Assembly (NCBI GenBank): GCA_021153325.1
Contig: JAGKTQ010000040.1
Span: 1 to 17,541, forward strand
Source of the DNA: Lachnospiraceae bacterium
GTDB lineage: Bacteria > Bacillota > Clostridia > Lachnospirales > Lachnospiraceae
Length of the DNA: 17,541 bases
Direction of reading: 5' to 3'
The first letter of the stretch is position 1, and each line of letters starts with the position of its first letter. Below are positions 1 through 6,085 of the stretch, one piece after another. Position numbers and translations under genes: made by a program. A model generated the notes under the pieces. That model was not told the DNA's origin, did no database searches, and was given only the letters and a program-made list of their open reading frames with translations.

Positions 1-1
1 T

Positions 2-285
2 GTAGTAACCTACGGAACTAATCCGAATCTTAAAGGAATTGAAATGTTAAAATTAAATCCTTTTAGATTCCCTGAGCATACTCGTATTCTTGAACATTTA
101 GATAGATTGATAGAAATCTTTAATGTTTGCTGGCCGATGAGGATCTGTTATATGCATGTAATTTTGATAACTATATAGCACCAATCATTACAGATGATGG
201 ATGTATTAACTTTAATGAATATCAGGATCAGCTTGTTGAAGCGGAAGCAAGAGCTTTTGCTAATTTATTTACAGAAGGGAGATAA
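2..285 (+). pseudogene. Broken 3' part of a HerA-like ATPase gene (frame change near base 139)
   Basis: The window opens inside a coding region. Frame 2 is open from the edge to a stop at 176-178 and reads NPFRFPEHTRILEHLDR then LIEIFNVCWPM. From memory, this resembles a conserved stretch of HerA/DUF87-type ATP-binding proteins, which usually carry on past the WPM. Here the frame turns to nonsense right after WPM (about 137-139). Frame 1, open from 124 to the TAA at 283-285, then carries protein-like sequence (ADEDLLYACNFDNYIAPI onward, ending FTEGR). The join is either a frameshift or a deletion fusing two genes. I favour a deletion, because the usual continuation (YAAMPAVLK) appears in no frame. 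The stop lies three bases before the next start, so the tail probably belonged to the same operon. The family name is recalled, not searched. Confidence 0.45.
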
Positions 286-288
286 GTT

Positions 289-585
289 ATGAGTGATGTA
301 ATAAAAAAGTATTATGAACAAGCTCAGGTTATGCCCTTGCTTGTAGAACAAAAGCTTAAAAGATTTGATGCTAATGTTGATATAAGAGATGAATTTGAAG
401 CTTGGATACAGACTAAAGAGTATAAAGAAAATGATGCTGTGTGCATTGAAGGATATACTGCTAAGTCATTATCTGAGTTATCACCTTTGACAAAGGGAGA
501 AAGCGCATTTATCTTGCTTATTGAATTAAGAGAAAACCCTCAAAAAGCTCTTAATCGAATAAACAAAGGCTTAAAGAAAAAATAG
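289..585 (+). CDS. Small protein of unknown function (98 aa), last gene of the broken operon
   Basis: I do not recognise this protein. It is 98 residues long, soluble by appearance, with no signal peptide or membrane segment. It is predicted mostly helical, with a lysine-rich C-terminal tail (residues 90-98). A GGGAGA ribosome binding site sits about 6 bases before the ATG, and the start lies only 3 bases after the stop of the preceding broken gene, so the two were probably translated together. A 14-base-pair hairpin terminator follows 12 bases after the stop. The context (a damaged ATPase gene upstream, gene scraps and a toxin-antitoxin pair downstream) suggests a surviving piece of a defence or mobile-element operon; that is inference. 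The reading frame is intact, and the ribosome site and terminator argue that it is a real gene. Confidence 0.7.
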   Translation: MSDVIKKYYEQAQVMPLLVEQKLKRFDANVDIRDEFEAWIQTKEYKENDAVCIEGYTAKSLSELSPLTKGESAFILLIELRENPQKALNRINKGLKKK

Positions 586-597
586 TGTATATAATGG

Positions 598-640
598 AGA
601 AGCATTGAAGTATATGAGGACTTCAATGCTTCTTTCTTCT
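598..640 (+). terminator. Intrinsic terminator after the 98-aa gene
   Basis: A perfect 14-bp stem (AGAAGCATTGAAGT at 598-611 with its complement at 620-633) and an 8-base loop are followed by a moderately T-rich tail (TTCTTCTT). It ends the transcript of the 289-585 gene. Confidence 0.8.
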
Positions 641-747
641 TATGAGATGGTTGTTTTTTTATCTTTGTTTTTGCTCTCTTCTGGAGTCTGTTTTTCAGGT
701 TCTTCTTTGACCTCTTCTTGAGTAGGAAGTTGCTGCAATTCAGGCAG
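640..747 (-). pseudogene. Remnant: C-terminal Lys/Glu-rich tail of a minus-strand protein
   Basis: On the minus strand, 35 codons run from just after a stop (TAG at 748-750) to a TAA at 640-642. They read LPELQQLPTQEEVKEEPEKQ and continue to DKKTTIS. The Gln/Glu/Lys/Pro composition is typical of the flexible C-terminal tail of relaxases or other large proteins of integrative elements. There is no start codon or ribosome site, and the frame is cut off sharply upstream. I infer a leftover of a larger deleted gene; the parent gene cannot be named. It could also be a chance open frame. Confidence 0.35.
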
Positions 748-764
748 CTATCAACAATAAATAA

Positions 765-896
765 GTAGGTGAATGCTATTTATTTAGTGTAAAGCTGGAT
801 TTTGAGAAAGCAAAAGAATATAGAAAAAGTTATGGAGCATACCTGCGGAAAAATCAATGGAATGACATTGAAGTTGAGGTTTGTATGCTAATATAA
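765..896 (+). pseudogene. Remnant: 43-codon C-terminal fragment of an unknown gene
   Basis: After a stop at 762-764 the plus strand is open for 43 codons to a TAA at 894-896, containing KLDFEKAKEYRKSYGAYLRK followed by NQWNDIEVEVCMLI. The composition looks like real protein (charged helix, aromatic residues), but there is no start codon or ribosome binding site. The strong hairpin at 905-936 follows 8 bases after the stop, as at the end of a real gene. I read it as the surviving 3' end of a deleted gene together with its own terminator. The family is not recognised. Apart from this fragment and the minus-strand remnant at 640-747, I see no gene between 586 and 1041. Confidence 0.4.
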
Positions 897-904
897 GATT
901 TTCG

Positions 905-948
905 TCCCACTATTTACAGAAATGTAGGTAGTGGGATTTTTATTTTTT
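905..948 (+). terminator. Strong intrinsic terminator
   Basis: A 14-bp stem (TCCCACTATTTACA at 905-918 with 923-936, two G-T pairs) has a GAAA loop, followed by TTTTTATTTTTT. It insulates the toxin-antitoxin promoter at 957-985 from upstream transcription. Confidence 0.88.
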
Positions 949-956
949 AAATGATG

Positions 957-985
957 TTGATAAATTTTAGATTATGACATATAAT
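957..985 (+). promoter_or_regulatory. Sigma-A-type promoter of the toxin-antitoxin pair
   Basis: TTGATA (957-962), a 17-base spacer and a perfect TATAAT (980-985) stand 56 bases before the antitoxin ATG. A short AT palindrome (TAATATTA, 985-992) overlaps the expected start of transcription. It could be an autoregulatory site but is too AT-rich to trust. Confidence 0.75.
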
Positions 986-1041
986 AATATTACAAACACA
1001 TGCAAAACAACTACACAAAGAATGATAAAGGAGGAATCATT

Positions 1042-1338
1042 ATGGCAGAACAGGTATTGATTCAATTTCGTGCAGATAAAGCATTAAAACAGGAGGTTGC
1101 AGAGATTTACGAGACTCTTGGTATGGATTTACCAACAGCTTTCCGTATGTTTATGACTAGAAGTAAGATGGTTAAAGGGCTTCCGTTTGAGGCAACATTA
1201 CCAGAAACAACAATTACAAGAGCAGAGGCTAAGAATGCATTCTATGAGTTGAGGGAGCAGGCGATTGATGTACCAGAGATGTCTCTTGATGAAATTAATG
1301 CTGAAATATCAGCTGTCAGAGCGGAAAGAAAAAGGTAA
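1042..1338 (+). CDS. RelB/DinJ-family antitoxin
   Basis: This 98-residue antitoxin is expected to bind its own promoter as a ribbon-helix-helix dimer and to neutralise the toxin encoded next. The N-terminal ~48 residues fit the RelB/DinJ pattern: a beta strand (VLIQFRADKALKQEV) followed by helices (IYETLGMDLPTAFRMFMTRS) and the family-typical GLPFE (46-50). The C-terminal half (residues 58-98) is charged and helical, suited to wrapping the toxin. An in-frame ATG lies upstream at 1000, but the AAAGGAGG at 1027-1034, 7 bases before the ATG at 1042, fixes the start used here. The toxin frame begins within 7 bases of the stop, as usual for such pairs. The usual partner of RelB/DinJ is a RelE/YafQ-type toxin, whereas here it is a PIN protein. 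Confidence 0.88.
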   Translation: MAEQVLIQFRADKALKQEVAEIYETLGMDLPTAFRMFMTRSKMVKGLPFEATLPETTITRAEAKNAFYELREQAIDVPEMSLDEINAEISAVRAERKR

Positions 1339-1344
1339 GTGCTT

Positions 1345-1755
1345 ATGGTGTATTATGCGGTTATAGATACAAATGTTTTCATCTCTGCTTTGCTTTCAAA
1401 AAGAGCAGATGCAGCAACGGTGCGAGTATTAGATGCAATGTTTGATGGTAAAATTGTACCGTTGTATCATGAAGATATTTTAGCGGAATATGATGAAGTG
1501 CTTCATAGAAGCAAGTTTCATTTTAAGGAAGAGACAATCCAGCTGGTTATAAATGCAGTGAAGCAATATGGGGTAGAAGTGTTTCCACAGCCAACAGGTG
1601 AGATTCTGGTTGACATGGATGATTTGATATTTTATGAGGTTGCCATGGAGAAAAGAGACGATGATGCCTATTTGGTAACAGGCAATCAGAAACATTATCC
1701 GATAAGGGACTTTATTGTAACGCCAGCTGAGATGATGGAGATTATTGATAAGTAA
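1345..1755 (+). CDS. PIN-domain toxin (putative VapC-like endoribonuclease)
   Basis: This is a 136-residue PIN-family toxin of the 'toxin component, PIN family' type, expected to cleave RNA using metal ions held by acidic residues. The N-terminal strand VIDTNVF carries the first catalytic Asp (D8). A mid-domain ILAEYDEVLHR carries E48/E51. The C-terminal DDDAYLVTGNQKHYP (about 105-119) carries further acidic ligands and the signature VTGN. The full domain is present with no visible catalytic loss. A GTG at 1339 directly after the antitoxin stop is an alternative start; I prefer the ATG at 1345, which lies about 9 bases after an AAAGGTAAG ribosome site and gives the usual N-terminus (MVYYAVIDTN). 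It is co-transcribed with the antitoxin. Confidence 0.88.
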   Translation: MVYYAVIDTNVFISALLSKRADAATVRVLDAMFDGKIVPLYHEDILAEYDEVLHRSKFHFKEETIQLVINAVKQYGVEVFPQPTGEILVDMDDLIFYEVAMEKRDDDAYLVTGNQKHYPIRDFIVTPAEMMEIIDK

Positions 1756-1765
1756 GTTGCAGTAG

Positions 1766-1805
1766 AAGCCTCATTGGATGGAGTGAAATCTGTCTGGTGA
1801 GGCTT
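1766..1805 (+). terminator. Possible weak terminator of the toxin-antitoxin operon
   Basis: AAGCCTCA (1766-1773) pairs with TGAGGCTT (1798-1805) around a 24-base loop, 11 bases after the toxin stop. The T-tract is poor (TTTGCG), so termination would be weak. Confidence 0.35.
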
Positions 1806-1829
1806 TGCGTATGTATGGAGGTGTACAAA

Positions 1830-1880
1830 ATGAGAAGAAATATTTTTGATATTCTGGAAGAAGAAATGGCTTTAGAATAA
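1830..1880 (+). pseudogene. 16-codon orphan reading frame with a good ribosome site (truncated gene start)
   Basis: ATG at 1830 follows GGAGGT (1817-1822) with good spacing and opens a 16-codon frame (MRRNIFDILEEEMALE) ending in TAA. The peptide looks like the amphipathic N-terminus of a larger protein. I take it as the surviving start of a deleted gene, though a genuine micropeptide cannot be excluded. The rest of 1756-1938 holds nothing else that I can identify. Confidence 0.35.
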
Positions 1881-1938
1881 TGAAGCAAGAATCTATGGTT
1901 ACAATCTTAAGGATAGGGATATTTGATAAGTGTTCCTG

Positions 1939-2817
1939 TTATCCATTTTTTATCAACGATTTTACTTCTTCCAAAAAAGCATGGGCTGCTTTATTAAATG
2001 CCGGATATTTTTTCCAAACAAGGGCATATTGAATCTCCAATGCTGGTTCTAGTGGTCTGAAACAATATCCGCGGTCAAGTTCAGGGGCGAGCAAATCTCT
2101 GGGAGTAAGGAAATAACCCAAACCACTTTTGGCAATCGCAAGTGAATTGCCCTGTACCACATTGTAAGTTGCAGCAATATTTAATTGCTCTATATCACTT
2201 TCAGCCCAAAGGGCAATCATTTGCTGTAAACCGGTTCGTTGATGGAGTACCAATGGTACGGTACGAAGAACTTCCTTTGTGATAACAGGCATTGCTGCAA
2301 GAGGACTGTCATTTTCCATAAGCAGACCCCAATGAGAAGCATCTGGAAGCAGAAGGGATTCATATTTTTGAGCATCTATTGGTGGAATCAAAATAGCAAA
2401 GTCCAGACTCCCATGGTCGAGTTGCTCCATCACAGCAATTGCATCTCCACTGAAAAAGCGAAATTGGATATCCTTATGAATGTTACGCAAAGCAGAAGCA
2501 GCGCTTAAAACGGTAGTAGTAGGATTCCCTCCAATCGAAATTTCTCCACTTATCGTCTGGGAATCAGCGGTAATTTCATTTCTTGTTTTTGTTATTAAAG
2601 TAACTATTTCTTCTGCACGTTTTCGGAGCAATATACCATCTTCTGTAAGTGTAATATTTCTTTTCCCACGAATTAACAGCTTTTTACCAAGTTCCAGTTC
2701 CAGTTCCATCAGCTGCTTTGACAGGGTTGGCTGTGCAATATGCAGACTTTCGGCTGCTCTTGTAATATTTCCCTCTCTTGCACCTGCCAAAAAATAACGT
2801 AAAACACGAATGTCCAT
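1939..2817 (-). CDS. LysR-family transcriptional regulator
   Basis: This is a 292-residue LysR-type DNA-binding regulator, normal length for the family. The N-terminal winged helix-turn-helix spans residues 1-60 (RYFLAGAREGNITRAAESLH, then AQPTLSKQLMELELELGKKL), followed by the linker helix (about 60-88) and a periplasmic-binding-protein-like effector domain (about 90-290). It is divergent from the MATE transporter gene across 142 bases. In LysR systems this usually means that it controls the neighbour, and itself, from a shared site. A dyad (2865-2880) lies between the two genes. The start is supported by GAGGTGAG a few bases before the ATG on the minus strand. The inducer is unknown, but export of a toxic compound by the neighbouring pump is the likely theme. 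Confidence 0.92.
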   Translation of the reverse strand: MDIRVLRYFLAGAREGNITRAAESLHIAQPTLSKQLMELELELGKKLLIRGKRNITLTEDGILLRKRAEEIVTLITKTRNEITADSQTISGEISIGGNPTTTVLSAASALRNIHKDIQFRFFSGDAIAVMEQLDHGSLDFAILIPPIDAQKYESLLLPDASHWGLLMENDSPLAAMPVITKEVLRTVPLVLHQRTGLQQMIALWAESDIEQLNIAATYNVVQGNSLAIAKSGLGYFLTPRDLLAPELDRGYCFRPLEPALEIQYALVWKKYPAFNKAAHAFLEEVKSLIKNG

Positions 2818-2864
2818 TTTCTCACCTCAAATGAAATTTTAACACTTATTTTCATTCCCATAAA

Positions 2865-2880
2865 CTATGACAAACCATAG
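2865..2880. promoter_or_regulatory. Dyad in the LysR/MATE divergent region, candidate LysR operator
   Basis: CTATG-N6-CATAG is a perfect inverted repeat, close in form to the T-N11-A boxes bound by LysR proteins. It sits 11 bases upstream of the MATE -35 candidate, where a LysR activator would bind. On the other strand it overlaps a TTGTCA that could serve the regulator's own promoter. Confidence 0.45.
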
Positions 2881-2891
2881 GATATAACTAT

Positions 2892-2921
2892 TTGCTATTA
2901 TGTGCTCGTTGGAATTATAAT
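2892..2921 (+). promoter_or_regulatory. Promoter candidate for the MATE gene
   Basis: TTGCTA (2892-2897), an 18-base spacer and TATAAT (2916-2921) lie 38 bases before the ATG. The -35 is imperfect, consistent with a promoter that needs an activator. Confidence 0.5.
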
Positions 2922-2959
2922 ATCGACGTAAAAAAAGAAGAAACGAAGGCGCATAATTT

Positions 2960-4333
2960 ATGAAAAAGAAAATAGAACAGAACGAAATGGATATGCTGCA
3001 AGGATCTATTTGGAATAAACTTCTTAGGTATGCTCTGCCGGTGGCAGCAACTGGTATTTTGGAACAGCTTTTTAATGCATCGGATGTTGCAGTCGTTGGT
3101 AAATTCAGTGCAGCAAACGCGACTACGGCAGTAGCTGCTGTCGGAGCCAACAGTCCAATCATTGGACTGATTTTGAATTTTTTTATTGGTATTTCGTTAG
3201 GGGCAAATGTAGTTATTGCCAATGCTGTCGGTCGAAGCGATAAGGAAACTGTTCATCAGGCTGTACATACTGCCATTACGATGGCTTTGATGGGAGGACT
3301 TTTTGTAACTTTGCTTGGCGAAATGTTGGCAGGAACCATTCTGAATGTGTTGCAAGTGCCGGAGGATGTTTTTTCGTATGCTTTGCTATACCTTCGAATT
3401 TATCTGCTGGGTATGCCAGTAATACTCCTCTACAACTTTGAAGCAGCTATTTTTCGAAGCCTCGGCGAAACTAAAGTACCTCTTCAGGTGCTTACTTTTT
3501 CCGGTATCTTGAATGTATTGTTGAACTTATTTTTCGTAATTGTCCTGAAGATGACTGTAAATGGAGTGGCAATCGCTACCGTAATTTCTAATCTTGCCAG
3601 CGCAATCATTTTGTTGGGAAAACTGGTAAAATCGGACAAAATAGTGCATGTTGAAATCCACGACCTGCGAATTCACAAATCCAGTCTCACTCGTATTTTA
3701 AAAATTGGTTTTCCATCCGGAACACAGAGTGCAGTTTTTGCCATTGCAAATCTTGTAATTCAGTCGGCCATCAACAGTCTGGGTACTAACGTCATAGCCG
3801 CATCCAGTGCTGCGTTAAACCTTGAATTGTTTGCTTATTATGTGTTAAATTCTTTCAGCCAAGCCTGTACTACCTTTGTAGGTCAGAATTACGGAGCAGG
3901 AAAAATTGACCGTTGCAAAAAGACGTTACGATTATGTTTGTTAGAGGATGCAATCGCTTCCGTTACGGCTATTTTGTTGGTTCTGGTTTCTGGAAAGTTC
4001 TTGCTTTCCTTTTTTAGCAACGATACGGAAGTGATTGAAATCGCCTACACCCGATTGTTGATTGTATTTACCGCTTATATTTCCAGTATGTTGTATGAAG
4101 TAATGTCCGGATATCTTCGTGGATTTGGAATTTCGCTGATACCCGCAATTATTACTATGGTGGGTGTGTGTTTGGTTCGAATCGTCTGGATACATACTGT
4201 GTTTCCAATTCACCGTACTTTTCAAACAATCCTGCTGGCTTATCCAATCAGCTTAACTACAACTGCGATTCTTATTTTTATAGTCCTGATCATCTACCGA
4301 CCATCACGCCGATATGCGGACAAGAAAATATAG
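2960..4333 (+). CDS. MATE-family multidrug efflux transporter
   Basis: This is a 457-residue integral membrane protein of the MATE (MatE) family, which exports cationic drugs or metabolites in exchange for Na+ or H+. The length and about 12 hydrophobic segments are typical. The two-fold internal repeat is visible: the first half starts WNKLLRYALPVAATGILEQL (about residues 18-37), and the second resumes with LTRILKIGFPSGTQSAVFAI (about 243-262). Family landmarks include FNASDVAVVGKF and SQACTTFVGQNYGAGK (about 301-316). The C-terminus ends in a short basic cytoplasmic tail. The ribosome site is weak (GAAGG about 10 bases upstream), but the frame has no better start. Divergence from a LysR gene suggests inducible expression. 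Subfamily and substrate cannot be told from sequence alone. Confidence 0.92.
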   Translation: MKKKIEQNEMDMLQGSIWNKLLRYALPVAATGILEQLFNASDVAVVGKFSAANATTAVAAVGANSPIIGLILNFFIGISLGANVVIANAVGRSDKETVHQAVHTAITMALMGGLFVTLLGEMLAGTILNVLQVPEDVFSYALLYLRIYLLGMPVILLYNFEAAIFRSLGETKVPLQVLTFSGILNVLLNLFFVIVLKMTVNGVAIATVISNLASAIILLGKLVKSDKIVHVEIHDLRIHKSSLTRILKIGFPSGTQSAVFAIANLVIQSAINSLGTNVIAASSAALNLELFAYYVLNSFSQACTTFVGQNYGAGKIDRCKKTLRLCLLEDAIASVTAILLVLVSGKFLLSFFSNDTEVIEIAYTRLLIVFTAYISSMLYEVMSGYLRGFGISLIPAIITMVGVCLVRIVWIHTVFPIHRTFQTILLAYPISLTTTAILIFIVLIIYRPSRRYADKKI

Positions 4334-4475
4334 ATTCTAACATATTTCCTATTGTATAGACCGTAAAACATATGAAAAGAATACGGCTTGATTTGTAGAA
4401 ATATGGGTTTAGATTGTAAAGTGTTTAGAAAACGCTTAGTAAAATGTGTATAAAATTTCTTAGTAAAAAATAAAT

Positions 4476-4545
4476 AATTCCATACCTGACTACAGCGATT
4501 CCTATGGAAAATTGTAGTGGGTATGGAATTTTTTTTGTTATTTTT
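4476..4545 (+). terminator. Strong intrinsic terminator upstream of the chemosensory operon
   Basis: AATTCCATACC (4476-4486) pairs perfectly with GGTATGGAATT (4520-4530). A secondary CTACA/TGTAG pairing extends the stem inward, and a run of T follows. It sits 143 bases beyond the MATE stop and insulates the next operon. The 4334-4475 stretch holds no gene; a TATAAA at about 4451 without a convincing -35 is the only other signal. Confidence 0.88.
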
Positions 4546-4567
4546 TAAGAAAGATGGACAAAAAAGT

Positions 4568-4596
4568 TTGAAAAACTGTTAATAAAGTGTTAAAAT
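4568..4596 (+). promoter_or_regulatory. Sigma-A-type promoter of the chemosensory operon
   Basis: TTGAAA (4568-4573), exactly 17 bases, then TAAAAT (4591-4596); transcription would start near 4603, about 25 bases before the first ATG. No sigma-D (flagellar) motif of the TAAA-N15-GCCGATAA kind is seen here. Confidence 0.8.
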
Positions 4597-4627
4597 AATA
4601 CAAAATGGTGTTTTTGTGGAGGGGAAT

Positions 4628-6070
4628 ATGGAATTTGAATGGTTGGATTCCAACGTTGTGGAAGAAACTATTGAAATCGTGCTTGTTTTTGACGAGCATG
4701 GAAGTATTCTATTTGGAAACAAATCAGCGCGGGAAAAACTGGAATATAGAGAAGACGAATTGTCTAAGTACAATATGACCCAAATTTTTAGGCAAGAGTT
4801 TCAAAAGGAAGATGGGGGATATTTTCCTTTTGATAAAGAGAAACTTTTTGGAAAAACGGAAATTGCAATGTATCGAAAGAACAGTTCCTGTTTTTTGGCA
4901 AATATCCGTTTTTTTTTATTGGAAAGACGCGGACTTTATTATTTGTTGGCGGAGGATATTAGCGGACAGAAGGATACGGAAGCAAGAATACGTCAGCTGA
5001 AAGAAGAAGGGGAAAATAATCGCAGACTCAGGAATGAGTTTACTGCGAATGTTACTCATGAGCTTAGAACGCCGGTCAATGGAATAAAAGGGCATGTTAC
5101 TACACTGCTTGATAAAATAGTGGATGAGGAAGACAGACGGACGTTAGAAGTTATTTTGTACTGCTGTGATAATATGTCGGCTATCATTAACAATATTTTA
5201 GATTTTTCCAAAATGGAAGCTGGTAAATTTACAATAGAAGAAAAAGAATTTGATTTTTACAAAATGATGGATAAAGTCATCGCAACGCATGTGGCTACGA
5301 TAAGTAAAAAAGAGTTACAGTTGCGAGTTTATGTTGATGAGAAGATTCCGCAGTACATAATTGGCGATGAATTGCGTTTGAACCAGATCTTGAATAATTT
5401 GTTATCTAATGCTGTCAAGTTCACGTCGGTAGGATATATCACAATAGATGTGAATAAGACTATGCAGATCAATGATGAAGTAGAGTTGTTTTTTATGGTC
5501 AAGGACAGCGGTATTGGTATATCCAAAGAAGAGCAGGACAGACTTTTCGAGAGCTTCAGTCAGGTAGATGCCTCGATAACAAGAAGGTTCGGCGGAACGG
5601 GTCTTGGACTTTCCATCACAAAGCAGCTTGTAGAAATGATGCATGGCACGATTCACGTGGAAAGCCAGAAGGGCAAGGGAAGCACCTTTTCTTTCTATGT
5701 GAAACTTCATACCGGGCAGAACATGGAAGAAGCGCAGGAACGGAATGAAATATATCAAAAGTGGAGCAGCTTTACAGCAGAAGCGGAAGATTCTGGAAAG
5801 GGAGAATATTTCAATTTTGGTGATGAAGAGAACAAATGTGAAATAAAGAAGAGAATGGAAAAGCTTGTATTGTCTATTGAGCTTGGAGCATGGGACAAAG
5901 CGGAAACATTAGCAGCTACGATCAAGAGCTTAGTGGAGAATGGCGATAGCGATTTAAAAAGAGTGGTATTGCGCATGGAAATGGCAATCCGAAAAGAAAA
6001 TTACGAAAAAAGTATGGAAATGCATGCAAAGTTAAAAGAAGCATTAACAGAAAGATTAGGTGAGTTTTAG
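4628..6070 (+). CDS. PAS-domain sensor histidine kinase, first gene of the chemosensory operon
   Basis: This is a 480-residue soluble (no membrane segment) sensor kinase. An N-terminal PAS-like domain covers about residues 8-115. The dimerisation/phosphoacceptor domain has the H-box FTANVTHELRTPVNGI with phospho-His 144. The ATPase domain (about 240-365) has N-box NQILNNLLSNAVKFT, G1 DSGIGI (from 293), an F box (LFESFSQVD) and G2 GGTGLGL (322-328). It has no receiver domain; the REC-HD protein encoded 15 bases downstream is the likely partner. After a linker, a helical domain (about 405-475, LVLSIELGAWDKAETLAATI onward) resembles a C-terminal module I associate with Lachnospiraceae sensor kinases. 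It lacks a clear phospho-His. A GTG at 4616 is in frame but overlaps the GGAGGGG ribosome site, so the ATG at 4628 is chosen. Confidence 0.93.
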   Translation: MEFEWLDSNVVEETIEIVLVFDEHGSILFGNKSAREKLEYREDELSKYNMTQIFRQEFQKEDGGYFPFDKEKLFGKTEIAMYRKNSSCFLANIRFFLLERRGLYYLLAEDISGQKDTEARIRQLKEEGENNRRLRNEFTANVTHELRTPVNGIKGHVTTLLDKIVDEEDRRTLEVILYCCDNMSAIINNILDFSKMEAGKFTIEEKEFDFYKMMDKVIATHVATISKKELQLRVYVDEKIPQYIIGDELRLNQILNNLLSNAVKFTSVGYITIDVNKTMQINDEVELFFMVKDSGIGISKEEQDRLFESFSQVDASITRRFGGTGLGLSITKQLVEMMHGTIHVESQKGKGSTFSFYVKLHTGQNMEEAQERNEIYQKWSSFTAEAEDSGKGEYFNFGDEENKCEIKKRMEKLVLSIELGAWDKAETLAATIKSLVENGDSDLKRVVLRMEMAIRKENYEKSMEMHAKLKEALTERLGEF

Positions 6071-6085
6071 AGAGGAACGCTAGAG

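Noticed and set aside
1000..1041. Upstream in-frame extension of the antitoxin (ATG at 1000)
   Set aside because: It would place the AAAGGAGG ribosome site inside the gene; family length fits ATG 1042.
4334..4475. Possible small RNA or riboswitch before the hairpin at 4476
   Set aside because: No convincing -35 for the TATAAA at ~4451 and no fold matching a known riboswitch; the hairpin is adequately explained as a terminator.
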